Below are positions 43,029-51,936 of a stretch of 64,000 nt of DNA, piece by piece. The stretch is from Bacteroidota bacterium (GTDB taxonomy: Bacteria; Bacteroidota; Bacteroidia; Chitinophagales; Saprospiraceae). The stretch covers positions 1 through 64,000 of the forward strand of contig CAUJDW010000128.1 of assembly GCA_963169455.1 (NCBI GenBank), given 5' to 3'. The first letter of the stretch is position 1, and each line of letters starts with the position of its first letter. Under the pieces are notes generated by a model. It was not told the DNA's origin. It saw only the letters and a program-made list of their open reading frames with translations, and did no database searches. The translations under genes and the position numbers were made by a program.

Positions 43029-43790
43029 TTGGACTCAACAGCAAGACTTTGGTGTGAAAATTTGGTGAAGGTGTACGGCCGCCGCGAAGTCGTCCGGCAC
43101 GTCTCCCTGGAAGTCAACCAGGGAGAGATCGTCGGTTTGCTTGGGCCCAACGGAGCCGGCAAGACGACCACCTTCTACATGGTGGTGGGCTTCATCCGCC
43201 CCAATGAAGGGCTGGTGTACCTGGAACAGGAAGACATCACGACCCTGCCGATGTACAAGCGGGCGCAACTGGGCATCGGCTACCTCCCGCAGGAGCCTTC
43301 CGTTTTCCGCAAACTGAGCGTGGAGGACAATGTGCGGGCCGTGCTGGAGATGACCACCCTCAGCAAAGCCCAGCAGCGCGAGCGCCTCGAAGAACTGATC
43401 GATGAATTCGGGCTGTCCAGGGTGCGAAAAAGCCGCGGCGACACCCTCTCCGGCGGCGAACGCCGCCGAACGGAAATCGCCCGGGCCCTGGCTACCAACC
43501 CCAAGTTCATCCTGCTCGACGAACCCTTCGCCGGCATCGACCCCATCGCGGTGGAGGATATTCAGTACATCGTGGCCAAACTGAAAACCAAAAACATCGG
43601 CATCCTCATCACCGACCACAATGTGCAGGAGACCCTCTCCATCACCGACCGGGCCTACCTGATGTTCGAAGGCAGCATCCTCAAAGCAGGCACCGCAGAG
43701 GAACTGGCGGCCGATGAAATGGTTCGGAAAGTTTATCTGGGCAAACATTTTGAGCTGCGCAAAAAAGTGATCGACCTTGATGAACGCTAG
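43029..43790 (+). CDS. lptB: LPS export ABC transporter ATP-binding protein LptB
   Basis: 253 residues. The ABC motifs are complete: Walker [18 protein letters not shown]-loop [17 protein letters not shown], signature [17 protein letters not shown], Walker [21 protein letters not shown] and the switch His in [16 protein letters not shown]. The Q-loop text and the extra PIAVEDIQ are characteristic of LptB. It powers lipopolysaccharide extraction with LptFG. The only start codon that gives the full N-terminus is TTG 43029; there is no in-frame ATG between it and the upstream stop. Its last 11 bases overlap the start of the next gene. Confidence 0.93.
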   Translation: MDSTARLWCENLVKVYGRREVVRHVSLEVNQGEIVGLLGPNGAGKTTTFYMVVGFIRPNEGLVYLEQEDITTLPMYKRAQLGIGYLPQEPSVFRKLSVEDNVRAVLEMTTLSKAQQRERLEELIDEFGLSRVRKSRGDTLSGGERRRTEIARALATNPKFILLDEPFAGIDPIAVEDIQYIVAKLKTKNIGILITDHNVQETLSITDRAYLMFEGSILKAGTAEELAADEMVRKVYLGKHFELRKKVIDLDER

Positions 43791-44178
43791 TACAGTGGGC
43801 AGTAATCCAGCCAGCGGCAATCAGTTCCACCCTGACGCTGCCTTCAAAGGGGTTGCGCCCGAAAGGCACGTCCCCTTATCCTGTCACCGCTGCGCCAGGT
43901 TCAAATGGCTGGGCGCACTGTCGGCGCTCCTCCTGGCAGTTGGCCTGGCGGCCTGCGAGGAGCCCGAAACGAGCGTGCGCCTCACCTCGCGGGAGCGCAT
44001 TCAGATCGACACCATCGCCACCCGGCAGATCGACAGCCTGCGGTACGTCATGGACAGCGTTTGCATCACCGACTATCCGGGCATCATGCGGCGGGCCCTC
44101 GATTCGCTGCTGAAACTGCGGCGGGCGGAAGAGGAAATCCTCAGAGCCAGAATTCAACGGGAACTCCAGGAACAATGA
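43780..44178 (+). CDS. Small predicted lipoprotein
   Basis: 132 residues, not recognised. A polar N-terminal stretch of about 40 residues precedes a hydrophobic segment that ends in a lipobox-like LAAC (residues 43-60: [17 protein letters not shown]). This is an unusually long n-region for a lipoprotein signal, so the true start may be later, although no clear internal ATG exists before it. The mature part is short, charged and helical ([40 protein letters not shown]), probably a coiled coil. It overlaps the end of lptB by 11 bases and the next lipoprotein gene by 4, so all three should be cotranscribed. Confidence 0.65.
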   Translation: MNASTVGSNPASGNQFHPDAAFKGVAPERHVPLSCHRCARFKWLGALSALLLAVGLAACEEPETSVRLTSRERIQIDTIATRQIDSLRYVMDSVCITDYPGIMRRALDSLLKLRRAEEEILRARIQRELQEQ

Positions 44179-44540
44179 AAACCGGGCGATACTTCCACTT
44201 CTTCCTATGGGCACTCTTTCTGCTGGCTTCCTGTGTCAGGGAAAGCCATGATCAGCAGGATATTCAGGCCGTCATCGATAAGGAAGTGGCCATACGGGTG
44301 GAAACCTACCGCCAGTCGCGCCTGAAACTGTGCCGCGAACAGGCCCTGGCCGAGGCCAGCAAACTCGCGGATTCCATATTGCTCGAAGAGGCCCGCCTGA
44401 GCCGGGATACCCTCAGCAAACCGCCCAAACCGGAAAAACCGGAAAAACCGGAGATCAAATCCCTGCTCGATTCGACCCCCATACAGCCCTTTTTCGGCCC
44501 CCGGCGCCGGGATACCACACCCGCCGACAGCACGCAATAG
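44175..44540 (+). CDS. Small predicted lipoprotein, partner of the preceding gene
   Basis: 121 residues. Lipoprotein signal FFLWALFLLASC (Cys near residue 20), a helical charged middle (IQAVIDKEVAIRVETYRQSR, LAEASKLADSILLEEARL), then a KPPKPEKPEKPEI linker and a short C-terminus. It is similar in design to the upstream lipoprotein (helical, acidic/basic), so the pair may work together. The start ATG 44175 overlaps the upstream TGA (ATGA coupling). The function is unknown; the operon position after lptB suggests an envelope role. Confidence 0.7.
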   Translation: MKTGRYFHFFLWALFLLASCVRESHDQQDIQAVIDKEVAIRVETYRQSRLKLCREQALAEASKLADSILLEEARLSRDTLSKPPKPEKPEKPEIKSLLDSTPIQPFFGPRRRDTTPADSTQ

Positions 44541-44774
44541 CCGGAAAAACGCGTTCCTGCCACGCCTTCCGCAAAGGCCTTTTCCTTCTTTTTCTTCTGT
44601 TACGTGTGCACCCTTGTTAAGCCATACCCGGCAAGGGTTTTCATATTTTTATTTTGGCTATCGGTTTATTTTCAGGCGTTTTTTTTGAAAAAACACCCCG
44701 AAAAGGCCAACAAATTCCGGGGGGCTCCGTACAAACCAGCAATACTAAACCTCAGTTTTTTAAATGGAACACCT

Positions 44775-45812
44775 ATGAGAGCCTTATGGACTACCGCCAC
44801 ATTAAGCCTGCTATCCCTCGGGTTTGAAGCCCCCCCCTTACATTCCGCCCCCCTCCCCTTTGACAAGGCAGGCTGGGCCTGCCAACTCTCTTTCGACATT
44901 CCGGTGCGCCTGCTCCGGATGGACCTCCCTTTTGAAGTGGAATACAACCCCGAGGTGCAGAAACAAATCGACAACTACCTGCGCCCGGGACGGCGCGAGA
45001 CGGAGCGGATGCTGGGCCGCAGCGCCCTGTATTTTCCCATCTTCGAGTACTACCTGCGCGCCAATGGGCTTCCCGAAGAACTGAAATACATACCCCTGCT
45101 GGAATCCCGGCTACGGCCGGAAGCGGCATCGCCTGTCGGCGCCACGGGGCTTTGGCAGTTCATGCCCTCGACGGCGGAACACTACAAACTCCAGCGCAAT
45201 GATTATCTGGACAGCCGCATGGACCCCTTCCGCTCGACCGAAGCGGCGGTGAAGATGCTGTCGCAACTCTACGATGATTTTGGCGACTGGACACTGGTTT
45301 TGGCCGCGTATAACTGCGGGCCGGGCAGGGTGCGCTCCGCCCTGCGGCGCAGTGGTTGCACGAGCTACTGGGATATACAGCACCTGCTGCCGAAGCAAAC
45401 ACAACGGTATCTGCCCGCCCTGATCGCCACCGTCTATGTCGCCCGCGACTATGCCCGCTACGGGCTGAAACCCCGGGCCGGGGCGCTTTACCAGAGGCCT
45501 TTTCAGGTGTTCCGGGTGCACAGCGCGCTCCAACTCGACGAAATCGCCCGCCATTGCCAGCTTTCCTTTTCGGAACTGCAGCGGCTCAACCCGGGCTATC
45601 TGCAGGATTACATCCCCTACGAGGGTGCGGCTCATTACCTCATATTGCCTGAAGGAACCTATGCCCGGTTCCAGCAGTACATCATCAAAAAGAGCCGGAA
45701 GGACAGGCCCCGCATCGCCGTCGCCGTGCTGGATTCGCGCCTGCGCCGGGCGCCCGGCCAGGCGGGCGAGCTGCTGGCCGGCGCGCTGCAGCAGCCCGGG
45801 GGCGACATCTGA
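44775..45812 (+). CDS. Lytic transglycosylase (MltD-like, SLT domain)
   Basis: 345 residues. A weak signal peptide (residues 1-25) is followed by a conserved N-terminal part (RRETERMLGRSALYFPIFEY, LPEELKYIPLLESRLRPEAA with the catalytic Glu in LLESRL), SPVGATGLWQFMPSTAEHY, DSRMDPFRSTEAAVKML, WTLVLAAYNCGPGRVRSALR, and a LysM-like segment near residues 240-300 (VFRVHSALQLDEIARHCQLS). It cleaves peptidoglycan glycan strands with formation of 1,6-anhydroMurNAc. The frame is open to 44604 upstream, but ATG 44775 gives the better N-terminus. Bases 44541-44774 hold nothing else that I can support. Confidence 0.9.
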   Translation: MRALWTTATLSLLSLGFEAPPLHSAPLPFDKAGWACQLSFDIPVRLLRMDLPFEVEYNPEVQKQIDNYLRPGRRETERMLGRSALYFPIFEYYLRANGLPEELKYIPLLESRLRPEAASPVGATGLWQFMPSTAEHYKLQRNDYLDSRMDPFRSTEAAVKMLSQLYDDFGDWTLVLAAYNCGPGRVRSALRRSGCTSYWDIQHLLPKQTQRYLPALIATVYVARDYARYGLKPRAGALYQRPFQVFRVHSALQLDEIARHCQLSFSELQRLNPGYLQDYIPYEGAAHYLILPEGTYARFQQYIIKKSRKDRPRIAVAVLDSRLRRAPGQAGELLAGALQQPGGDI

Positions 45813-45901
45813 GCGGAGCAGGGCGATGAAAAAAATGCCCGCAGGAACGGGTTTTCCGGCAAACAATGCCTAATATTGGGGGCGCCGGAAAAACCAGTAC
45901 T

Positions 45902-46804
45902 ATGCAGACAATCCTATCCTACATCACCTGGAATGCTTCCCCCGAAATCGTAGAAATCGGGCCACTGGCCCTGCGTTGGTACGGGCTGCTCTTCGCCGCC
46001 GGCTTTCTGGTGGGCCTCTACATGGTACGGGCGATGTTCCGGGCGGAAAAGGCGCCGGAAGCCTGGCTCGACCAGGTCTTCATCACCATGGTTATCGGAG
46101 CAGTGCTGGGGGCGCGCCTGGGGCATGTCTTTTTCTACGAGTGGGGCTACTACTCCAAACACCTGGCCGAAATACCCGCGATCTGGAAAGGCGGGCTGGC
46201 CAGCCACGGCGGCGCCATCGGCATCATCATTGCCCTCTGGATTTGGTCGGCGCGCCGCGCCAAACGCTCCGTCCTCTGGATACTGGACAAAGTCGTAGTG
46301 CCTACCGCACTGGCCGGCGCTTTCATCCGCCTGGGAAACCTGATGAATTCGGAGATCGTCGGCAAACCCACCACGCTCCCGTGGGGGTTCAAATTTCCGA
46401 AAAATGAAACCGATCTCTGGGAAAGCTGCCAGGCCTGCATCGAACGGGCCGGCCAGCAATGCCTGGAAGTGGCCCAAACCGCAAGGGACATCTATTGCGT
46501 CGATATCGCTCAGGCGCCGGTGCGCCATCCGGTGCAGTTGTACGAGTCAATCGGTTATCTCCTCTCCTTTTTCATCCTGTACTGGGCCTACTGGAAAACG
46601 CCCGCGAAGGAAAAGCTGGGCCGGATGTTCGGGCTCTTCCTGATGCTGGTGCTGGGCGTGGTGCGCTTCACCCTCGAATTCTTCAAAGACAGCCAGGGCG
46701 GCTTCGAATCGGCTTTCGGCAACGTGCTGAGCACGGGGCAGTTGCTGTGCATCCCCTTCTTCCTGGCTGGCTTGTACTTCGTTTTTCGCCCCTCGGCAAA
46801 GTAA
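45902..46804 (+). CDS. lgt: Prolipoprotein diacylglyceryl transferase
   Basis: 300 residues. Integral membrane enzyme with Lgt motifs: LALRWYGLLFAAGFLVGLYM (with the conserved RWYG), GARLGHVFFYEWGYYSKH, GGLASHGGAIGIIIALWIW, and the signature FIRLGNLMNSEIVGKP, then VRHPVQLYESIGYLLSFFIL. It transfers diacylglycerol from phosphatidylglycerol to the lipobox cysteine of pre-lipoproteins. An insertion between TM segments (about residues 155-200, CQACIERAGQQCLEVAQT with three cysteines) is longer than in E. coli Lgt but is often seen in Bacteroidota. ATG 45902 is chosen over an upstream in-frame start because the family N-terminus fits. Confidence 0.95.
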   Translation: MQTILSYITWNASPEIVEIGPLALRWYGLLFAAGFLVGLYMVRAMFRAEKAPEAWLDQVFITMVIGAVLGARLGHVFFYEWGYYSKHLAEIPAIWKGGLASHGGAIGIIIALWIWSARRAKRSVLWILDKVVVPTALAGAFIRLGNLMNSEIVGKPTTLPWGFKFPKNETDLWESCQACIERAGQQCLEVAQTARDIYCVDIAQAPVRHPVQLYESIGYLLSFFILYWAYWKTPAKEKLGRMFGLFLMLVLGVVRFTLEFFKDSQGGFESAFGNVLSTGQLLCIPFFLAGLYFVFRPSAK

Positions 46805-46867
46805 GGAGCCTGAAGAAACATGGATCATCCCGAATTTTGAGCCGCTAATTAGTGATTCTATTGATAC

Positions 46868-46957
46868 TCCTCCAAACCCGCATTCGGGCTTGGAGGATAC
46901 TTAGTATCCTCCGCCGATGAGGCGTAGTATCGGCCCCAGCCCATTCGGGCCGGGGCC
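46868..46957. repeat. Three hairpins downstream of lgt, two mutually exclusive
   Basis: Stem 46868-46880 with 46885-46897 (12 pairs, one mismatch) shares bases 46892-46897 with a second perfect 9-bp stem 46892-46900 / 46904-46912, so only one can form at a time. A third stem, 46932-46942 with 46947-46957 (one mismatch), follows. They fill the 200-base gap between convergent lgt and the DUF1501 gene. Confidence 0.55.
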
Positions 46958-47004
46958 GGGCATCTTCCGGGATATCCTTTGAAAATTCGGGATGACTCAT
47001 GTTC

Positions 47005-48630
47005 TTACCCCGCCACCCTCAGCTTCTGGCTGAAGGCCTGCCTGCCCGCCTGAATGCTGTACACGTAATACCCGGCCGCAACCCTTGTGCGGTCGGTATG
47101 GAAGATGTGCCGGTGTTGCCCGGCAGGCTGGTAGCCCTTGAACAGGGTGGACACCGGCTGCCCCAGCATGTTGTAAATCTGCACCTGCACGGGCATGCCC
47201 TGCGGCAGTACATAGTGGATGCCCACCTGCCCGCCTTCGTAAGTAGCCCAGTGCTTTATTTGCATTGCCGGCGGCTCGAAAACCGGCGTCGGCGCACAGT
47301 CTAGCCCCAGTTCCGGCATGCGCGGGAAGGCCTGCCCGAGCACGCCATCAACAGTGCCTGCATCCACGCATAGCCAATACTCCAGCAGAGTCGCATAGAC
47401 CTGCCGGAAATCCGTGCCGAACTGCAGGTTGCCGTTGGGGTCGAGGTTGTGCAGGTCGGGGTTGTCGCCGGCGAAGCCATTGCCGTTGAGGCCTTCGCCG
47501 AACAGCATCAGCGGCGCGGCGGCGCCGTGGTCGGTGCCGCCGGAGGCATTTTGCTCGATGCGGCGCCCGAATTCGGAGAAGGTCATGCTGAGGACGTCCT
47601 TGTCGAAACCGCCGGCGGCAAGGTCGTCATAAAAGGCCTTCATGCCCTTGGCCAGGGTATTGAGCAGGTTGGGGTGAATATTGTTCTGCCCGGCATGGGT
47701 GTCGAAGCCGTCCAGCGTGACCATGTACAGCCGCGTTCCCAGGCCGCCCTTGATCAGGCGGGCCACCAGGGCCAGTTGCTGGGCAAAGCCGTTGTCGTAG
47801 CCCACGGCGTTGGTGGACGCGTTGTAAGCCTGCGAAATGGCTTCCGCGTAGCGGAAAGTGTTGTTGGCCACTGTCCGCAGGTATCCCACCTGTTCGCCGT
47901 AATAACATTCCGGCAGGTTGGTGGTGTCGTACAATTCCCCGTTCTGGGCGATCTCGTACAGGGTGTTGGGGTCATCGACGGCCACCCCCATGCTCACTTC
48001 ATCCGTGTTGGTGAAGATCAGGTTGCCCGAACCGCCGATCTGTATGGCGGGCGGAACGGCCGGCGGGTTGGACAGGAAATCGGGGAACTGCCCTTCCAGG
48101 AAGCGGCCCAGCCAGCCCGAGTCCTGAACCACATCGGCATCGCTGGCCGACGCCCAGATGTCGGAAGAGCGGAAGTGCGACAGGTTCTGATCCGGATAGC
48201 CGACGCTGTTGACGACCTTCATCTTGCCGGCCTGCCAGAGCGGCAGCACATCACCCATCCAGTTGGGGATGCCGAACTCGCCGTTGAGGTTGGTAATATC
48301 AGCCAGCGGCACGCCGATGCCCGGGCGGTTGGCCTGGTAGGTTCCGTAGTCGAAAACGGGGATGATGGTGTTCAGGCCGTCATTGCCGCCTTTCAGGCGC
48401 ACCAGCACCAGGATGCGGCCGTTGTCGGAGTTGGATAAGGCCATGGCCAGGGGAGAGCTGGCAATGGCCGTGACGGGCATTCTTCCCAGCATCAGGGAGA
48501 CGCTGCCGGCGATGCCCAGGTTGCGGATGAACATGCGGCGGCTCCACTGCCTGTGGTCCTGTTCGTGCGCCTGGCCGTGCTCGATGGCGCTGCCGTGGCG
48601 CTGGTGGGATTTCTTATCGTGATTGCACAT
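47005..48630 (-). CDS. DUF1501 domain-containing protein with Tat-like leader and T9SS-like tail
   Basis: 541 residues. A twin-arginine leader (WSRRMFIRNLGIAGSVSLML near residues 29-48) is followed by the DUF1501 sulfatase-like core: ILVLVRLKGGNDGLNTIIPV, YMVTLDGFDTHAGQNNIHPN, LSMTFSEFGRRIEQNASGGT, DHGAAAPLMLFGEGLNGN. The C-terminus (VQIYNMLGQPVSTLFKGYQP, TRVAAGYYVYSIQAGRQ) looks like a type A T9SS sorting domain. The pair DUF1800-DUF1501 is widespread in Planctomycetes and Bacteroidota and has no proven function; the first is also annotated as a secreted hydrolase-like family. It is downstream of the DUF1800 gene with a 19-base gap. Start ATG 48630 precedes the polar leader. Confidence 0.9.
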   Translation of the reverse strand: MCNHDKKSHQRHGSAIEHGQAHEQDHRQWSRRMFIRNLGIAGSVSLMLGRMPVTAIASSPLAMALSNSDNGRILVLVRLKGGNDGLNTIIPVFDYGTYQANRPGIGVPLADITNLNGEFGIPNWMGDVLPLWQAGKMKVVNSVGYPDQNLSHFRSSDIWASASDADVVQDSGWLGRFLEGQFPDFLSNPPAVPPAIQIGGSGNLIFTNTDEVSMGVAVDDPNTLYEIAQNGELYDTTNLPECYYGEQVGYLRTVANNTFRYAEAISQAYNASTNAVGYDNGFAQQLALVARLIKGGLGTRLYMVTLDGFDTHAGQNNIHPNLLNTLAKGMKAFYDDLAAGGFDKDVLSMTFSEFGRRIEQNASGGTDHGAAAPLMLFGEGLNGNGFAGDNPDLHNLDPNGNLQFGTDFRQVYATLLEYWLCVDAGTVDGVLGQAFPRMPELGLDCAPTPVFEPPAMQIKHWATYEGGQVGIHYVLPQGMPVQVQIYNMLGQPVSTLFKGYQPAGQHRHIFHTDRTRVAAGYYVYSIQAGRQAFSQKLRVAG

Positions 48631-48649
48631 GGATTGCTGATTTTGAGGG

Positions 48650-50098
48650 TTAAGCCAATTGGAATTCGGGCAGGCGGGCAATGTGCTGCAACAGGAAGAC
48701 GGCCTGTATCGGCGCCGTTTCCCAGTCGAGGTTCCACTGGCCGGTGTCGTAATAATTCTGGGGCACTTCCCACTGGAAAACCAGCGTGGCCCGTTCATAA
48801 GCTTCTGCGGTATCCAGGCCATTCGGCAGAAAGTGGTCGGCCAGGGCCTGGGTAACTTCCGCCGGGTCGTTGGAGTTGCCGCTCAGGTTTTTGGCCAGCT
48901 GCACCAGCAGGTTGGGGGCATTCTGATACAGCAGGAAGATCATGTAATCCATACCCTGCCAGCGCCCGACGAGGCTGCTGCTGTCGATCCAGCTCCGGTT
49001 GCCGGGCCAGCCGGCCACATCCACAGGGCTGAAAAGCTGCTGCCCCAGGTCGTAGGACAGGTAGCCGACAATGGTTATCAAATCATCATTATAGGGGATG
49101 CCCGCTTCTTTGATGAAGCCCAGGAAATGTTCTACGGGGCTTTTGACCTGCGTGCTGATGACATAAGGGTCAAAGAAGTGCTCGCTCCTGAAGAGTTGCC
49201 GGAAAACGGGCGCCAGTTCAAAATTGTTGTCGAGGAAAGTTTGCGCCAGGCCCGCGACGATTTCCGCATCCACCTCAGGGTGTACGAAATGGCGGTAGAT
49301 TTTGGTGCAAATATGGGCGGCCACCTGTTCGGCGCGCTGGGTGAAGAGGATTTCGTGTACCTCGTCATACCCCCAGTTTCCGGTTTGGCCGAAGATGGTT
49401 TTCTGCCCGTTGTCGTGCAGGAAGGTTACGTAATTGACCGGCCCGCAGTAGGGCAGCGGGTCGTTCCAGCCGGTGAGCGCCCGGGCCGTTTCCACGATGT
49501 CCTGCTGGGTATAGCCATTGTCCTGGCCCAGGGTGAAGAGCTCGTAAAGTTCCCGGGCGTAGTTCTCATTGGGTTCCAGCACCGTGTTCTGCACCCCGTT
49601 GAGGAAGATCAGCATGGCGGGGGTTTTCCCGATGTCGTAGGTGAACTGGCGGAAATTGCCCAGCGCATGCTGCTGCAGCAGCTTGTGGTACTGGTAGAGG
49701 TGGGAGGGGCATAAGTAGGTTTCCAGTTTAGTGACGAAGTGGTTGTGCCAGAACAGGGCCAGCCGCTCGCGGAAGCCATTGGCGAGCATATCGTTGAGCC
49801 AGCGGACGAGCCAGCTCACGTATTGTTCCTGCGATTGCTCATTGAAGTTCTGATAGTCGTCGATGATCCAGTAGGCCCATTCCGGCTCCGGGCTCGGCGG
49901 CAGGGCGATGGCCTCATCGATGATAGCGTCCACCAGTTCGGAAGGGTTCATCTGAAGGGCCGCTTCTATCTGGGCGGGCGTAGCGCCGAAGCCCATTCGG
50001 CGGTACAGGTGCATGATGCGCTGCCTGTTCCAGGGCACATCTCCGGACGGCACATAAGGGGCCAGTGTGCCGGTAGCGCAGTTGACAGTTGGTAGCAT
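48650..50098 (-). CDS. DUF1800 domain-containing protein
   Basis: 482 residues. Full-length DUF1800: IMHLYRRMGFGATPAQIEAA near the N-terminus, ERLALFWHNHFVTKL, QQHALGNFRQFTYDIGKTPA, LNGVQNTVLEPNENYARELY and ELFTLGQDNGYTQQDIVETA with ARALTGW, and KIYRHFVHPE further on. No clear signal peptide is seen at the chosen start (ATG 50098), so export may depend on the partner; an upstream in-frame codon at 50188 adds a polar stretch without a signal. It is the first gene of the DUF1800-DUF1501 operon. Function unknown; known only as a conserved two-gene unit. Confidence 0.9.
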   Translation of the reverse strand: MLPTVNCATGTLAPYVPSGDVPWNRQRIMHLYRRMGFGATPAQIEAALQMNPSELVDAIIDEAIALPPSPEPEWAYWIIDDYQNFNEQSQEQYVSWLVRWLNDMLANGFRERLALFWHNHFVTKLETYLCPSHLYQYHKLLQQHALGNFRQFTYDIGKTPAMLIFLNGVQNTVLEPNENYARELYELFTLGQDNGYTQQDIVETARALTGWNDPLPYCGPVNYVTFLHDNGQKTIFGQTGNWGYDEVHEILFTQRAEQVAAHICTKIYRHFVHPEVDAEIVAGLAQTFLDNNFELAPVFRQLFRSEHFFDPYVISTQVKSPVEHFLGFIKEAGIPYNDDLITIVGYLSYDLGQQLFSPVDVAGWPGNRSWIDSSSLVGRWQGMDYMIFLLYQNAPNLLVQLAKNLSGNSNDPAEVTQALADHFLPNGLDTAEAYERATLVFQWEVPQNYYDTGQWNLDWETAPIQAVFLLQHIARLPEFQLA

Positions 50099-50306
50099 AG
50101 GCCAGGAGTTTTTTTGGTAAAACGATTTGGAATGAGAATACCCTACTTTGTGGGTTCGATGATGATTGGCCGTTTCGGCTCCGCTCAACGGCCTGCGAAG
50201 CGAGATATTCGGTTCACTATATGATTGCGCATACCTTTGCGCCTCTGCAGTTCAGTATCTGGCAGGCTTCCCATTTCCAGGCTCTTTTGCGAGCGCCCGA
50301 AGTATA

Positions 50307-51614
50307 TCAGGAATACGCCTTCAGCAACTCCGCAAACTCAAAGACATCCTGGAAACTATTGTACAGCGGTACGGGCGCCACCCGGATGACGCCCGCCTCG
50401 CCGGGCGCCGTGGGTTCGCCGTGCAGGTGGTCCTCCCGCCAGTCGGCTACCACTCCGTTTTCGGACAGGTAATCGAAGAGCTTTTTCCCATTTCGAGGAG
50501 TAAAAATGGACAGTTGGCAGCCTCTGGCTGCCGGATCGGAAGGCGTGAGCAGATGGTATCGTTCTTCCGATTTATGGAGCTCCCGGATGAGGAATTCCAG
50601 GTAGCCCGTCAGGCGTTCGCTTTTGGCGCGCAGGGCGGGCATAGTAGCCTGTTCGAAAATATCGAGGCTGGCTTTGTGAACGGCGAAGCTGAATATCTGG
50701 GCATTGCTCAGTTGCCAGCCGGCGGCGCCTTGCATGGGCTTAAAGCCCTTGTGCATCAGGAAGCGCTCGCTTTCATCATGGCCCCACCAGCCGGCAAAGC
50801 GGGGCAGCTTCGGATTATTGCCATGCCGTTCATGCACAAAGGCGCCGCTGGGGCCGCCGGGGCCGGAATTGAGGTATTTGTAGCTGCACCAGACGGCGAA
50901 GTCGGCGTTCCAGTCGTGCAAATGCAACAGCACATTGCCTGCCGCGTGGGCCAGGTCGAAGCCTGCATAGGCGCCCACCCTGTGGGCTGCTTCCGTAATA
51001 GCCGGCAGATCGAAGAATTGCCCGGTGTAGTAATTCACGCCGCCGAATAGCACCAGGGCGGTTTCCTCTCCGTGCTTTTCGATGACGGCAATGATGTCTT
51101 CGGTGCGCAGGGTTTCTTCCCCTGCTCTGGGCGCCACCTCAACGATCGCCTGCTCCGGCTCGAAGCCATGCCAGCACACCTGGCTTTCCACGGCGTACTG
51201 GTCGGAAGGGAAAGCTCCCGCTTCCATAATTATCTTGTAGCGCTCTGAAGAGGGCCGGTAAAAGCTCACCATCATCAGGTGCAGGTTGGTGGTCAGGGTA
51301 TTCATTACCACCACTTCCTCCTCTTTGGCGCCTACAACATGCGCGGTTTGTGCCGTCAGGAATTTGTGGTAATACATCCAGGGCATCTCCCCTCGGAAGT
51401 GGCCTTCGACGCCGTGGGTTTTCCAGTGTTCCAGTTCGTGCAACAGGGCTGCTTCGGCGCTTTTGGGTTGAAGCCCAAGGGAATTGCCGGTGAAATACAG
51501 CGTATCCCGGCCGTTGTGTTGGGGGAAATAAAACTGATCGCGGAAGGCGCGCAGCGGGTCGTTGTGGTCCTGCTGCTGGGCAAAGGCGAGGGTGGCCTGA
51601 TATGGTGCTTGCAC
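50307..51614 (-). CDS. kynU: Kynureninase
   Basis: 435 residues. A PLP fold-type I enzyme with kynureninase features: LYFTGNSLGLQPKSAEAALL near the start, HFRGEMPWMYYHKFL, VVMNTLTTNLHLMMVSFYRP, LFGGVNYYTGQFFDLP, GFDLAHAAGNVLLHLHDWNA (Asp/His) and the Schiff-base Lys in FAVWCSYKYLNSGPGGPSGA. It splits kynurenine or 3-hydroxykynurenine into alanine and (hydroxy)anthranilate in tryptophan breakdown or NAD synthesis from tryptophan. No other kynurenine-pathway gene is in the window. Bases 50099-50306 downstream hold only a short inverted repeat (GGCCGTT/AACGGCC near 50172-50197). Confidence 0.95.
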   Translation of the reverse strand: MQAPYQATLAFAQQQDHNDPLRAFRDQFYFPQHNGRDTLYFTGNSLGLQPKSAEAALLHELEHWKTHGVEGHFRGEMPWMYYHKFLTAQTAHVVGAKEEEVVVMNTLTTNLHLMMVSFYRPSSERYKIIMEAGAFPSDQYAVESQVCWHGFEPEQAIVEVAPRAGEETLRTEDIIAVIEKHGEETALVLFGGVNYYTGQFFDLPAITEAAHRVGAYAGFDLAHAAGNVLLHLHDWNADFAVWCSYKYLNSGPGGPSGAFVHERHGNNPKLPRFAGWWGHDESERFLMHKGFKPMQGAAGWQLSNAQIFSFAVHKASLDIFEQATMPALRAKSERLTGYLEFLIRELHKSEERYHLLTPSDPAARGCQLSIFTPRNGKKLFDYLSENGVVADWREDHLHGEPTAPGEAGVIRVAPVPLYNSFQDVFEFAELLKAYS

Positions 51615-51747
51615 GGGCTGGTAAAATGTGATTTTTGAAACAAAGGGGTGTGAAAATTTCCCATATCCCGATGGGAAAGAGCCCCCGAAACCGGGGGTTA
51701 AAGATAGGGAATAAGGTAGTGATTCTGGTTTTTGTAAAAAATCTTAA

Positions 51748-51909
51748 ATATCTTTCTATGCCTGGCGGCGCTGGCATAGCGGCCTGATATACAAACTCGA
51801 TGCTCAGCAACAGTTGGAGTGGGAGGTGGAGTTCATGGAGCCTCGCCCTCATATCACAATTAATCGCTTGAATAAAATCATTAGGGCCAGTGATGGCAGT
51901 GGTTATTAA
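51748..51909 (+). pseudogene. Possible gene remnant in the 51615-51936 gap
   Basis: An open stretch without a proper start codon encodes AWRRWHSGLIYKLDAQQQLE and then FMEPRPHITINRLNKIIRAS to a TAA at 51907-51909. The composition looks coding, but I recognise no family and there is no ATG at the front. It may be the tail of a lost gene. The remainder of this 322-base gap shows nothing. Confidence 0.25.
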
Positions 51910-51936
51910 GGGACGACAACCTGGAGTTTGGCGGAA

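Noticed and set aside
43905..44174. N-terminal extension of the second small lipoprotein gene
   Set aside because: This part overlaps the first lipoprotein gene in another frame and reads as Arg/Pro/His-rich junk; the lipoprotein signal starts at ATG 44175.
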